DNA of 64,000 nucleotides from an uncultured Prevotella sp. (GTDB lineage Bacteria > Bacteroidota > Bacteroidia > Bacteroidales > Bacteroidaceae): positions 36,047 to 100,046 of the forward strand of contig UQFS01000010.1 of NCBI GenBank assembly GCA_900540375.1, written 5' to 3'. The stretch's first letter is position 1; every line of letters begins with the position of its first letter. Under the pieces are notes generated by a model. It did no database searches. It saw only the letters and a list, made by a program, of their open reading frames with translations, and was not told where the DNA came from. A program made the position numbers and the translations under genes. Positions 24,737 through 34,190 of the stretch are shown here, in pieces.

Positions 24737-27700
24737 TTACTTCACCGGCGCGATCATGACCTTGAAGGTCATGTCCTGTGCATGCAGTTGGTATTCCTCC
24801 AACGGACGGGCGCCCCAACTGTTGATGCCGCCCACACCGTATTGTGCCAGGTCAAGGCAGAGCTCCGTATACTTGCTCTTTGGTACTTGGTTGGGATGGC
24901 GTTGAGCCTTCTCCAGTCCTTCGTCGAGATCAGAAATATTGTAATGCAATGCACTTGCGTAGAACGGTTGAGCAGCCGTGAAGCGCAGTCCGAGACCTTG
25001 CGCGTTGGTTTGTTTCCACCAGCGGATGTCGCTCTTTGTACCCGTCTCCTGCGGACGGATGTAAGGATAGAACTGCTGGTCGGCGGTCTGGGTATAGATA
25101 CCGAGACGCTCACTGCTCTTGCGGTCGACATAGTTCTCAATGGGTCCGCGGCCATAGAATGTGCTTCGGTCCATGTCGTAGGCCAAGTCTATCTTCAAGC
25201 CGAAGCGGAAGAGATCGCTGACCTTAGCGCCCGGCGTCATCTTCATAGCCTCTGTCACAGTCATCATACCGCAAGGCGCTACCTCGTAGGTCATGGTCAA
25301 CTCGGCCTTCACGTCGGGCATGTCATAGACAGCCGTCACCGTGTTCTTGTCCTTATCGACGGTGATCGTCTTGAGGTTCATGGTCGGATTTCTCCAAGCG
25401 GCAAACTGCTTTTGCAGTCCGGCCCCCATGTCATTGTCAGTTACGGCGCGCCAGAAGTTTGGCTTCAGCGTGCCGCCGTCGGGCAGAAGATTGCTGCCGT
25501 CTACGGTATACTGCCTGAGCCAACCGGTCTGTTTGTCAAAGACAATGTCTAGACCGGCCTTGTTGCTCAGCGTGATGGTGGCGGTCTTCTTGTCGTCCTT
25601 CACCTTGATCTTGCTGTCCTTGTCGGCTTTTCCTTCTTTTTCCATCGTGCAGCAGGCAGCCGGAGCCGTCTGTTCACGCACTGCCATCTGACGGTAAGCG
25701 ACGGTCTGTCCCTTTGTCATCAGTGGCTCTGCATCCTTCAATTTGAAATCAACGTTGAGCATCACCTCGCCCGTAGCCGGCACCTGATAGGGAAGCGTCA
25801 GCGTGGCGCGCTGCTGAGGAGCAACGTTCAAGTCGGCAACCTCACCGTTTTGTACGGCCTTACCGTCCTGGAGCAAGGTCCAAACAAGCTTGTAGTTGCT
25901 CAGATCGCGGAAGAAGTTCTCGTTGTAAACAGAAATTTTACCGGCTTTCAGATCCACGGGCTCAGCCCAAATACTCTGATACTGATAAGCCAACTCGTAA
26001 GCATGGGGGTTGAGCTGACGGTCGGGACCGATGATACCGTTGCAGTTGAAGTTGTTGTCGCTGGCGTCTGTCTTGTTATAGTCACCGCCATAGGTGTATT
26101 CCGGCACCATGTTTCCGGTTCCGGGCTCATATTTTGCAGCTATGGCATCGTAGTCAGCTACCGTGCAGTCAGCCTTGAAGTCGGGATGGCGGTGGAGTCC
26201 CTGGTCCACGAAGTCCCAGTCATAGCCACCCTGGAATTTCGGATATTTACGGATCAAATCCCAGTATTCCTTCAAGTTTCCACCCGAGTTACCCATCGTG
26301 TGATTGTATTCACACTGGATGAGAGGACGAGTGTATTGTGGATTCTTGGCGTAGGCTTCGCAGTCCCATGGTGAGTAGTACATCGGACAATAGATGTCTG
26401 TGTTGGCTCCGGTCTTTCCGGCTTGCTCATACTGCACGGGACGACTCTTGTCCTGACTCTTAATCCACTGGTAGGCAGCCGTGAAGTTGGGACCGTCAAC
26501 CGTCTCGTTGCCCAAGCTCCACACAATGACGCTGGGATGATTGAAGTTGATGGATACGTTGTGCTGGTTGCGCTGGAGGATCTGCAGAGCAAAGTTTTCT
26601 TTCTTAGCCTCAGAGTCGCTCTTATAGCCAAAGCCGTGGCTTTCCTGGTTAGCCTCAGCGGTGACGTAAAGACCATATTCGTCGCAAAGGTCATACCAGC
26701 GTGGATCGTCGGGATAGTGACAGGTACGTACAGCATTGATATTCAGCCGCTTCATGATCTTGATGTCCTGAATCATGCGGTCGGGCGTGACGACATATCC
26801 GCCATCTGGATCCATTTCATGACGGTCTGCGCCCTTGATGAGTACGGGCTGTCCATTGACAAGAAGCTGGCTGTTCTTGATTTCCACCTTGCGGAATCCC
26901 ACTTTTTGCGGGATGACCTCCACGACATTGCCGCGGCTGTCCTTGACTGTGGCGAGGAGTGTATATAAATAAGGTGTCTCCGCCGTCCATTTCTTTACGT
27001 TGCGAAGCATGAAGCGTGCCGTGCCCTCCTTGCGTCCTGCAAACTTACCAGTGGACTTGGCGACTACGAGATTGCTTTCGTTGAGCAGTTGAAAGTCGAT
27101 GGTGGGGTTGCCTTTGACGTTGACATCGATGAGCAGCTCACCGTCGTTGTAGTCATTCTCCAATCCCGGTGTCAGCCTGATATCGTTGACCTGCACCTTG
27201 CTGTCGCGCGCAAAGAGATAGCACTGACGCGCCACGCCGCTCAGTCGCCAGAAGTCCTGGTCCTCGTCGAGCGAGCCGTCGCACCAGCGAAACGTCTGGA
27301 AAGCGATGAGATTCTTGCCGGGATGAACATATTTCGTGATGTCGAACTCAGCAGCGACCTTTGCGTCCTCGCTGTATCCGACATACTGTCCGTTGACATA
27401 AAGATAGATATTTGAGGTCACGGAACCGAAATGTGCGATGACCTGCTTGCCGTTCCAGTCGGCCGGCAAATCGATCTCACGGCGATAGGAACCAACGTGA
27501 TTGTCCTTTGTAGGCACGTTGAGCGGGTGCTTCCAGTCGAACTGATAGCGCCATGCAAAACCGATATTGACATATTCGGGGTCGCCGAAACCGTTGAGCT
27601 CCCACATTCCCGGCACCTGCATGGTCTTCCAGTTGTCGTCGCTCAAGTCGGTTTTATAGAAGTCTGTCGGGCGCTGGTCGGCATTGGCCACCCAAAGAAA

Positions 27701-27946
27701 TTTCCAAGGTCCTTCAAGTGACAGGTAGTTGGCAGAGCGGGTGATGTCGCCCGCAAGCGCTTTCTGCCCATTCTCATAGGCGAAGAAACTGGTGTGCATC
27801 GGGAAACGGTTGACCTCGTTGACCTGCTGGTCGTGCCATTCCGTCCATGTTGGCTCCACCACGCCTTTAGCCGTTGTGGGCTTCTGCGCGGCACGTGCTC
27901 CCAAAGCCATCAGCATCATTACGGACAGGATGATTGTTTTGTTCAT
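24737..27946 (-). CDS. Secreted GH2 beta-galactosidase, LacZ-type
   Basis: This 1069-residue enzyme hydrolyses terminal beta-galactosides. After a signal peptide (~1-19) come the sugar-binding jelly roll, the immunoglobulin-like domain, the TIM barrel and the beta-galactosidase small-chain domain, as in E. coli LacZ. The acid/base is Glu481 in WSLGNETVDG and the nucleophile Glu546 in IQCEYNHTMGN. HEMDPDGGYV in the barrel is also characteristic. It is the first gene of a leftward operon; the GH2-like gene follows after 73 nt. With GH51 downstream, the operon fits removal of arabinose and galactose from pectic or arabinogalactan side chains. Confidence 0.95.
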   Translation of the reverse strand: MNKTIILSVMMLMALGARAAQKPTTAKGVVEPTWTEWHDQQVNEVNRFPMHTSFFAYENGQKALAGDITRSANYLSLEGPWKFLWVANADQRPTDFYKTDLSDDNWKTMQVPGMWELNGFGDPEYVNIGFAWRYQFDWKHPLNVPTKDNHVGSYRREIDLPADWNGKQVIAHFGSVTSNIYLYVNGQYVGYSEDAKVAAEFDITKYVHPGKNLIAFQTFRWCDGSLDEDQDFWRLSGVARQCYLFARDSKVQVNDIRLTPGLENDYNDGELLIDVNVKGNPTIDFQLLNESNLVVAKSTGKFAGRKEGTARFMLRNVKKWTAETPYLYTLLATVKDSRGNVVEVIPQKVGFRKVEIKNSQLLVNGQPVLIKGADRHEMDPDGGYVVTPDRMIQDIKIMKRLNINAVRTCHYPDDPRWYDLCDEYGLYVTAEANQESHGFGYKSDSEAKKENFALQILQRNQHNVSINFNHPSVIVWSLGNETVDGPNFTAAYQWIKSQDKSRPVQYEQAGKTGANTDIYCPMYYSPWDCEAYAKNPQYTRPLIQCEYNHTMGNSGGNLKEYWDLIRKYPKFQGGYDWDFVDQGLHRHPDFKADCTVADYDAIAAKYEPGTGNMVPEYTYGGDYNKTDASDNNFNCNGIIGPDRQLNPHAYELAYQYQSIWAEPVDLKAGKISVYNENFFRDLSNYKLVWTLLQDGKAVQNGEVADLNVAPQQRATLTLPYQVPATGEVMLNVDFKLKDAEPLMTKGQTVAYRQMAVREQTAPAACCTMEKEGKADKDSKIKVKDDKKTATITLSNKAGLDIVFDKQTGWLRQYTVDGSNLLPDGGTLKPNFWRAVTDNDMGAGLQKQFAAWRNPTMNLKTITVDKDKNTVTAVYDMPDVKAELTMTYEVAPCGMMTVTEAMKMTPGAKVSDLFRFGLKIDLAYDMDRSTFYGRGPIENYVDRKSSERLGIYTQTADQQFYPYIRPQETGTKSDIRWWKQTNAQGLGLRFTAAQPFYASALHYNISDLDEGLEKAQRHPNQVPKSKYTELCLDLAQYGVGGINSWGARPLEEYQLHAQDMTFKVMIAPVK

Positions 27947-27992
27947 AACGCTTAGGTATTTATTAGTATAGATGTATTGTATTGTTACAAGT

Positions 27993-28001
27993 GCAAAAAT
28001 A
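27993..28001 (-). promoter_or_regulatory. -7 promoter box for the GH2-GH51 operon
   Basis: TATTTTTGC on the minus strand matches TAnnTTTG, 46 nt upstream of the GH2 ATG. It is divergent from the alkyltransferase promoter 40 nt away. Confidence 0.5.
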
Positions 28002-28040
28002 CAATTATTTTTTCAGAAATGAAAATAATACTTCTTTTCT

Positions 28041-28072
28041 TTTGGTTTTCTTATTATTTTATGTAGATTTGC
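28041..28072 (+). promoter_or_regulatory. Promoter of the alkyltransferase gene, leaderless arrangement
   Basis: TTTG (28041-28044), exactly 19 nt, then TAGATTTGC (28064-28072). The ATG is at 28078, five nucleotides after the box, so transcription should begin at or beside the start codon. Confidence 0.75.
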
Positions 28073-28077
28073 AAATT

Positions 28078-28587
28078 ATGAGACAAATAGTTTATGGATT
28101 TAGTGACTCCCCTTTCGGCCGCATCATCGTGGCGCGCACATGGGAAGGTATCTGCGATTTGCAGTTCTTGGATTACAACCGGCTCGAGACTATCCACCAG
28201 CTGGCTAAGCGGTGGGGCGTCTACACGCCGACGACACAAAACGACACCATGGCGCAAACTGTGGAGCGCGTCATCTTTGAGGGCTATGACCATCCGTTGA
28301 AACTCGACATCAAAGGCACTGACTTCCAGCTACGCGTATGGAACGAGGTACAGAAAGTGCCGTTTGGACGCACCGCTACTTATCTCGACATCGCGAAGGG
28401 GATCGGTGAGCCTAAAGCCGTGAGAGCCGTTGCTTCGGCCATCGCCCAGAACCCCATTGCCATGCTCATTCCATGCCATCGCATCATCCACAGCGACGGA
28501 ACCACCGGCGAGTATCATTGGGGAAAGGAACTCAAGCAGCAACTGCTCGATTGGGAGAAAAACTCACTGTTGAACGCACAGAAATAG
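28078..28587 (+). CDS. Methylated-DNA--protein-cysteine methyltransferase
   Basis: This suicide enzyme moves alkyl groups from O6-alkylguanine in DNA to its own cysteine. The start at MRQIVYGFSDSPFG gives 169 residues, the usual Ogt/MGMT size. The active-site motif is present as IPCHRII with Cys133, preceded by the helix-turn-helix region FGRTATYLDIAKGIGEPKAVRAV. There is no Ada-type N-terminal zinc domain. The next gene, a nuclease-helicase, begins 59 nt downstream on the same strand, so a shared transcript is likely. Confidence 0.93.
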   Translation: MRQIVYGFSDSPFGRIIVARTWEGICDLQFLDYNRLETIHQLAKRWGVYTPTTQNDTMAQTVERVIFEGYDHPLKLDIKGTDFQLRVWNEVQKVPFGRTATYLDIAKGIGEPKAVRAVASAIAQNPIAMLIPCHRIIHSDGTTGEYHWGKELKQQLLDWEKNSLLNAQK

Positions 28588-28646
28588 AAACCACGAGGGA
28601 CTGCCACGCTCATGACGGTTCTGCAGCTCCATCACCCGATCCGCTT

Positions 28647-31600
28647 ATGCCCTCTACCGAACATACGATCCACTCCACCACTTCCGACGTGCAGCTCGCC
28701 GACGAGTTTTTCCAGCGCATCGAGGCGTTGCTCGACCAGCAGGGCAGTGCCACGGGCAACAAGCTCATGCACGAGACGCTCGTACTCGTCTGTGCCGAAG
28801 GACTGAAAGACACACGCTACGGCTTCGGCGACCTCAACGCACAGGTGGAAACGCTGTTGCGCCAGCACCACGTGCCCGCCGACGAGGCTAATGCCGTCAG
28901 GCAGATGCGCCGCCACTCCAACCAGAGTCAGCCGCTGCTGCCCGAAGACTTGCTCCACGACGCCCGTGCGCTGGCCGTCTTCGTCAGCCGTGTGCTCCGT
29001 GCCGACATACCTGCATCGCTCTCAGCCCGACTGCCCCGCGACCTGCAACCCAAGCAGGAACACCTGCATGTCAACGCGCCCAACAAGCGCTGCCTCGTAC
29101 GCTCGTGGGACAACAGAACCATTTCCGTTGTCGTAGACGAGGATGGAGCTGTGGCACCGATGAGAGTTCATTACTGCGAGGACAACCAGTTCGCCAATAT
29201 GGGCTATTTAGCTTCCATCCTCAAAGAAGGGCTGCATTTTAACCTGCTGGACTGTCAGGTGGAAGGAGACGACATCTATCCGCGCATCATTATTGTGGAG
29301 CCGGACTTCCTGCTCGACATCAGCACGATCGCATCCTGCTTCATGGAGTATGGTCACTCGCCTCTGCTCTATCTCGTCAGCCGCATGAAGCCCAAAGCCA
29401 ACACCCAACCGATCCTGCTCGGAAACTTTGCCGGCAGTGCGCTCGACGATATCATCAACAACCCAAACTTCAACGCTTCTCAAACGCTGCGCGACAATTT
29501 TCGGGAGAAAGCACTGGAGTATAGCACCTGCACAGACTTCGACGCCGGCCAATTCAAGGACGATGCGGCCATACAGATCCAGAACCTGCAGCAAGCCGTC
29601 GCGGAGCTCCGCCGCCACTTCAACATGAATCACGCGATTCTCGAACCTTCCTTTGTCTGTGAGCAACTCGGCATTCAGGGACGTGTGGACTTGATGACTA
29701 CTGACCTGGAACTGCTCGTCGAGCAGAAGTCGGGACGCAACGTGCTCATCGAGCGGCCGGGCACGGCTGGCAACGGCATCAAGGCCGTGGAGAAACACTA
29801 CGTGCAGTTGTTGCTCTACTACGGTATCCTCTATTACAACTTCCACGCCACGCGTACCGATATCCGACTGCTTTACTCCAAATACGCGCTACCCGGCGGA
29901 CTGCTCAGCGTGACGCGATTGATGAAACTCTACTACGAGGCCATCCGCTTCCGCAATGAGGCTGTGGCTCAGGAATTCCAAATTGCTGAGCACGGCTTCG
30001 CCCCTTACCTGCCCCTGCTGACGGCCGATAACCTCAACGTGGCGGGCAGATGTGACTTCTTCTACAACAATTATCTCTATCCACAGCTCAATGCGCAGCT
30101 GCAGCCCCTGGCTTTTCTCACGCCACTGGAGAAAGCTTACTTTTGTCGCATGATGCAGTTTGTCATCAAGGAAAACCTGCTTTCGAAGGTCGGCGTCGTC
30201 GAAGGCACGGGCAACTGCGTGGCTTCGCTGTGGAACATGCCGCTGGCAGAGAAGCGGGAAACCGGCAATATCTACACGGGACTGAAGATCATCAGCAAGG
30301 AGAAAAGCAACGACTATAACGGTTACGACCGCATCACGCTCGCCGTTCCCGACCAGGGTGAGGATTTCCTGCCCAACTTCCGGCGGGGCGACATGGTCTA
30401 TCTCTATGCCTACCCCGAGGGCGAAGAGCCCGACGTGCGCAAGGCCTTGCTCTTCAAGGGCGGTTTGGAGGACATCCATTCCGACTGCATCACCGTGTTG
30501 CTGGCCGACGGACAGCAGAATGCCGACATCTTCAACCATCTGCCCTACCGCCGTACGCTGCGACAAGGAGAACCTGTCAGCAAGGCCGACAAGCCTTTTG
30601 TGTGGTGCGTCGAGCATGGCAGCAGCGATGCCGGAGGCAGTGCGGCGATCGGTGCGCTCTATGAGCTGATTACCTCCACGGCCGACCGCAAGGCGCTGCT
30701 CTTGGGTCAGCGCGCGCCTCAGGCTGACAAGAGCTTGACGCTTTCCCGCTCTTATCTCCCCGACCTCGACGCCATGTTGACACGAGCCAAGCAGGCGCGC
30801 GACTTCTTTCTCCTCGTCGGCCCACCGGGAACGGGCAAGACCAGCATGGCGCTGCGCTTTATGGTGGAGGAAGCGCTCGTCACGCCGACGCCCTCAGGAC
30901 AGCAGGCCGACCTGTTGCTGATGGCCTACACCAACCGTGCCGTCGATGAGATCTGCGGTATGCTCGTCAAGGCCGGCATCTCGTTTCTGCGAATTGGCAG
31001 TGAGCTGAGCTGCGATCCGCAGTATCAGCCTTGGCTGCTGCAAAACCAAATCGGCGACAAGCCCAAGCTCAACGACATGCAAGAGAAGTTGCGCAAGGCA
31101 CATGTCATCGTCGGCACTACCTCAATGATGCAGTCACGCTCCTATCTCTTTGCGCTGAAACACTTCTCGCTGGCCATCGTCGACGAGAGTTCTCAGATCC
31201 TGGAGCCCAACATCATCGGACTTCTCGCCAGTCATCAGGGCGGGAACGGCATGGCGGGCGCACGGCAGTCTGTCGGCAAACACGCCATGAGTGGCTGCGA
31301 CATTGACAAGTTTATCCTTATCGGTGACTATAAGCAGCTGCCCGCCGTGGTTCAACAAAACGACGGTAGTGCAGCCATCACCGAGCCGGAGTTGCAAGCC
31401 ATCGGCTTGACAAGTTGCAAGAACAGCCTCTTTGAGCGCCTCATCCGCCAGGAGTTGCGCGCCGGACGCACCGACTTCATCGGCACACTCCACCATCAGG
31501 GACGCATGCACCCCGAGATTGCAGACTTTCCCGGCAAGGCTTTTTATGCTGAAGAAAACATCTCTCCCGTGCCACTGCCGCATCAGCGAGAGACATCGCT

Positions 31601-32180
31601 TAACTATCTCTTGCCATCTCTTGACAACTTGGACGAACTGCTGAAGGCTCACCGCTGCCTTTTCTTCGCCTCTGCCGACTGCCGGCAACCCGAGATCTCA
31701 GACAAAGTCAACAGCTATGAGGCGCGTCTCGTGGCCCTGTTGTCGCAGCGCATCCGCCGTTTCTATGGTCAGAACTTTGATGCCGACACCACGCTCGGCG
31801 TCATCGTACCCTACCGCAACCAGATTGCGATGATCCGCAAAGAGCTGGAGAAACTCGGTGATCCGCTGTTGGAGCGCATCAGCATCGATACCGTGGAGCG
31901 CTACCAAGGCTCGCAACGCGACGTCATCATCTATTCGTTCACCATCCAACAACGCTATCAGCTCGACTTCCTCACGGCCAACAGTTTCGACGAAAACGGC
32001 CGTGTCGTGGACAGAAAACTCAACGTAGCCCTCACGCGCGCCCGTCGCCAGTTACTGCTCACCGGCCATCCCGATACGCTGCAGCAGTCCCCACTCTTTA
32101 GTCGACTTATGGAATATTTCAAAGAAAAAAACGAATATGTTTCTACAGACTTTTTAAGCAATTATGTAAAAATAGATTAA
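28647..32180 (+). CDS. Dna2-like PD-(D/E)XK nuclease fused to an SF1 helicase
   Basis: The start was set at MPSTEHTIHSTTSD (1177 residues); a longer frame overlaps the alkyltransferase gene and is not credible. The N-terminal half contains a PD-(D/E)XK nuclease of Dna2/Cas4 type: Asp347 in GRVDLMTT, Glu358-x-Lys360 in LVEQKSG, and a following Gln-Tyr helix (HYVQLLLYYGILYY). The C-terminal half is a UPF1-like helicase with VGPPGTGKTSM (~724), AIVDESSQILE, LIGDYKQLPAVV, TVERYQGSQRDVIIYS and NVALTRARRQLLLTG. I could not place a clear four-cysteine iron-sulfur set. A role in DNA end processing is inferred from the domains and from the DNA-repair neighbour. Confidence 0.85.
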   Translation: MPSTEHTIHSTTSDVQLADEFFQRIEALLDQQGSATGNKLMHETLVLVCAEGLKDTRYGFGDLNAQVETLLRQHHVPADEANAVRQMRRHSNQSQPLLPEDLLHDARALAVFVSRVLRADIPASLSARLPRDLQPKQEHLHVNAPNKRCLVRSWDNRTISVVVDEDGAVAPMRVHYCEDNQFANMGYLASILKEGLHFNLLDCQVEGDDIYPRIIIVEPDFLLDISTIASCFMEYGHSPLLYLVSRMKPKANTQPILLGNFAGSALDDIINNPNFNASQTLRDNFREKALEYSTCTDFDAGQFKDDAAIQIQNLQQAVAELRRHFNMNHAILEPSFVCEQLGIQGRVDLMTTDLELLVEQKSGRNVLIERPGTAGNGIKAVEKHYVQLLLYYGILYYNFHATRTDIRLLYSKYALPGGLLSVTRLMKLYYEAIRFRNEAVAQEFQIAEHGFAPYLPLLTADNLNVAGRCDFFYNNYLYPQLNAQLQPLAFLTPLEKAYFCRMMQFVIKENLLSKVGVVEGTGNCVASLWNMPLAEKRETGNIYTGLKIISKEKSNDYNGYDRITLAVPDQGEDFLPNFRRGDMVYLYAYPEGEEPDVRKALLFKGGLEDIHSDCITVLLADGQQNADIFNHLPYRRTLRQGEPVSKADKPFVWCVEHGSSDAGGSAAIGALYELITSTADRKALLLGQRAPQADKSLTLSRSYLPDLDAMLTRAKQARDFFLLVGPPGTGKTSMALRFMVEEALVTPTPSGQQADLLLMAYTNRAVDEICGMLVKAGISFLRIGSELSCDPQYQPWLLQNQIGDKPKLNDMQEKLRKAHVIVGTTSMMQSRSYLFALKHFSLAIVDESSQILEPNIIGLLASHQGGNGMAGARQSVGKHAMSGCDIDKFILIGDYKQLPAVVQQNDGSAAITEPELQAIGLTSCKNSLFERLIRQELRAGRTDFIGTLHHQGRMHPEIADFPGKAFYAEENISPVPLPHQRETSLNYLLPSLDNLDELLKAHRCLFFASADCRQPEISDKVNSYEARLVALLSQRIRRFYGQNFDADTTLGVIVPYRNQIAMIRKELEKLGDPLLERISIDTVERYQGSQRDVIIYSFTIQQRYQLDFLTANSFDENGRVVDRKLNVALTRARRQLLLTGHPDTLQQSPLFSRLMEYFKEKNEYVSTDFLSNYVKID

Positions 32181-32186
32181 TTTTGC
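32178..32186 (+). promoter_or_regulatory. Possible -7 box for the outer-membrane barrel gene
   Basis: TAATTTTGC overlaps the stop codon of the nuclease-helicase and lies about 100 nt upstream of the ATG at 32289. Confidence 0.4.
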
Positions 32187-32288
32187 TCACGGTGCTGTTA
32201 CTTTTTCGATACTTCGTCGTCGTTAGATTTAGAAGATAGAAAAAGGATAATAACAACAAATAAAAGACAAAACTAAATTTTAGGTATT

Positions 32289-32870
32289 ATGAAAAAGTTA
32301 CTTCTCATGGCAGCTGTCATGCTGTCTTCCGTGGGCGCTTTCGCTCAGCACGCTGTTGGTTCTTTCACACTGCAGCCGAAGGTTGGTATCAACATTACCA
32401 ATACCACTAACTACAGCGATGTAGCCAAGGCACGTGTTGACTTTGCCGGTGGACTGGAAGGTGAGTATCAGGTAAGTGACATCTTCTCGCTTAGCGGTGG
32501 ACTGATGTATTCCCGTCAGGGCTACAAGGCCAAGGATGTTGCTAAGGTGGGAGATCTCAAAATAGCAGGTAAAGACTGGAAGCCCAGCTATCTGAACATC
32601 CCCGTGATGGCCAACGTCTATGTAGTACCAGGACTCGCCGTCAAATTAGGTATCCAGCCGGGCTTTATGGTGGATAAGGACGATGCCTCAGATGTCAACA
32701 CCTTCGACCTGAGCATCCCTGTAGGCTTGAGCTATGAGTACAATAATTTCGTACTCGACGGCCGCTACAACTGGGGCGTGACAAAGATCAACAAGCACAG
32801 CATTAAGGGCTTCGACGATACTCGCAACTCTGTCTTCCAGATCACTCTGGGCTACAAGTTCAGTCTCTAA
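32289..32870 (+). CDS. Outer-membrane beta-barrel protein (PorT-like family)
   Basis: The 193-residue product has a signal peptide (MKKLLLMAAVMLSSVGAFAQ). The mature part alternates polar and hydrophobic residues with aromatic girdles, and ends in a strand finishing with FQITLGYKFSL, a C-terminal aromatic/hydrophobic signature of outer-membrane barrels. Gly-rich strand starts such as PKVGINITN and VDFAGGLEGEYQ fit the small eight-stranded OMP_b-brl family common in Bacteroidota. The specific role is unknown. The gene is monocistronic, with a ~100-nt leader and a strong terminator 21 nt after the stop. Confidence 0.8.
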   Translation: MKKLLLMAAVMLSSVGAFAQHAVGSFTLQPKVGINITNTTNYSDVAKARVDFAGGLEGEYQVSDIFSLSGGLMYSRQGYKAKDVAKVGDLKIAGKDWKPSYLNIPVMANVYVVPGLAVKLGIQPGFMVDKDDASDVNTFDLSIPVGLSYEYNNFVLDGRYNWGVTKINKHSIKGFDDTRNSVFQITLGYKFSL

Positions 32871-32891
32871 TCATTCATAAGCATAAGTTTC

Positions 32892-32923
32892 AAGCCACAG
32901 AGTCAATGCTCTGTGGCTTTTTT
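32892..32923 (+). terminator. Intrinsic terminator after the barrel-protein gene
   Basis: A perfect 11-bp stem AAGCCACAGAG/CTCTGTGGCTT with a 6-nt loop is followed by TTTTTT. Confidence 0.9.
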
Positions 32924-32963
32924 CGTGTCGTTGTGGCTGAAAGCAAAATAAACATTAAAAAAG

Positions 32964-32996
32964 TTGCTTGTTCGAAAATAAATGCCTATCTTTGCA
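32964..32996 (+). promoter_or_regulatory. Promoter of greA
   Basis: GTTG, 20 nt, then TATCTTTGC (32988-32996), followed by a ~100-nt leader. The leader contains an inverted repeat ATTCCGACATTCTA / TGTTGGAAT (about 33029-33057) that could form a hairpin. Confidence 0.65.
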
Positions 32997-33105
32997 GGAC
33001 ATATAGGTAACGAGCAAACAGAGAGATGGAATTCCGACATTCTACGATGTTGGAATTCTTTTCTTTTTTGCCCTTTTGAAACGAAACAATTAAACAGAAA
33101 CAACT

Positions 33106-33576
33106 ATGGCTTACATGTCTCAAGAAGGCTACGACAAACTCGTGGCCCAGCTTCACGAACTCGAAGCAGTAGAGCGCCCCAAGGCATCGGCCGCCATCGC
33201 CGAGGCCGCTGACAAGGGCGACCTGAGCGAAAACTCAGAATATGACGCAGCCAAGGAAGCGCAAGCTCACCTGGAAGCGAAGATCAACAACATCAAGCTC
33301 ACCATCGCTCAGGCAAAGATCGTCGACACCAGTCGATTGTCTACCGAAGAGGTGCAGATCATGTCGAAAGTGGAGATGACCAATCTCGCCACCAAGAAGA
33401 AGATGACCTACACGATCGTCAGCGAGAGCGAGGCCGATCTGAAGAAAGGCAAGATCTCTATCCACACGCCGATCGCTCAGGGTCTGCTCAACAAAAAGGT
33501 GGGCGACATCGTTGAGATCAAGATTCCGCGTGGTACCATCCGCCTGCAGATCGACAAGATCTCTATCGGCGAATAA
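33106..33576 (+). CDS. greA: Transcription elongation factor GreA
   Basis: GreA rescues backtracked RNA polymerase by stimulating cleavage of the transcript 3' end. The 156-residue product has the N-terminal coiled coil with the acidic tip region (DKGDLSENSEYDAAKEAQ, ~43-60) and the C-terminal FKBP-like domain (ISIHTPIAQGLLNKKVGDIV). The length is standard. The HIT protein gene follows after 57 nt on the same strand. Confidence 0.96.
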   Translation: MAYMSQEGYDKLVAQLHELEAVERPKASAAIAEAADKGDLSENSEYDAAKEAQAHLEAKINNIKLTIAQAKIVDTSRLSTEEVQIMSKVEMTNLATKKKMTYTIVSESEADLKKGKISIHTPIAQGLLNKKVGDIVEIKIPRGTIRLQIDKISIGE

Positions 33577-33633
33577 GCCCGGCAAGGAGGTAGACAACAT
33601 CATTAACCCATTAACAGATAGGAGAACAAGACT

Positions 33634-34032
33634 ATGGCTACATTGTTCAGTAAGATTGCTGCGGGAGAGATTCCCAGCTATAAGTGCGCCGAGGATGACA
33701 AGTTCTATGCTTTTCTCGACATCAATCCGGTGGTGAAGGGACATACCCTTGTGGTGCCACGCAAGGAGATTGACTACATCTTCGACATGGACGACAAGGA
33801 CTTGGCCGACTTTGAGATCTTTGCCAAGAAGGTGGCACGCGCCATCCGCACCGCTTTTCCTTGCAAGAAGGTAGCTGAGGTGGTGCTCGGTCTGGAGGTC
33901 AACCACGCCCACATCCATCTGATGCCTATCAACAGCGAAGCCGACGTGGACTTCCATAAACACGTGAAGTTCTCCGACGAAGAGATGGCTGCTATCGCTG
34001 ACAAGATCTATACGGAGTTTAAGAAACTGTAG
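33634..34032 (+). CDS. HIT family nucleotide-binding protein
   Basis: Members hydrolyse or transfer nucleotidyl groups from dinucleotides, AMP-amines or related compounds. The 132-residue product carries the histidine triad as NHAHIHLMPI (~91-100) and the usual N-terminal FSKIAAGEIPSYKCAEDD. It is 57 nt downstream of greA and likely co-transcribed with it. Substrate not predictable. Confidence 0.93.
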   Translation: MATLFSKIAAGEIPSYKCAEDDKFYAFLDINPVVKGHTLVVPRKEIDYIFDMDDKDLADFEIFAKKVARAIRTAFPCKKVAEVVLGLEVNHAHIHLMPINSEADVDFHKHVKFSDEEMAAIADKIYTEFKKL

Positions 34033-34137
34033 TAAAGGTCCTCCCTAACCCTCCCGGAGAGAGGGAAAAAGCTCGCCCTTGCACACAGTAGAAGGGAAGG
34101 CTCAACTCAGAAAACCATCATTTGAGTATGGTAAAAC

Positions 34138-34180
34138 AAACTCCCCGACTTTTCTCATTGAGAAAGGTCGGGGAGTTTTT
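34138..34180. terminator. Terminator between the HIT gene and the ManC-type gene
   Basis: A 19-bp stem (34138-34156 / 34160-34178, one G-U) with a 3-nt loop is followed by TTTTT on the plus strand. The opposite side is also T-rich when read on the minus strand, so it can serve both convergent genes. Confidence 0.85.
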
Positions 34181-34190
34181 CGTTGATATT

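Noticed and set aside
28473..28646. N-terminal extension of the nuclease-helicase reading frame
   Set aside because: It overlaps the alkyltransferase gene out of frame, including its active-site codons, and the extension is low-complexity. The ATG at 28647 leaves a normal gap.
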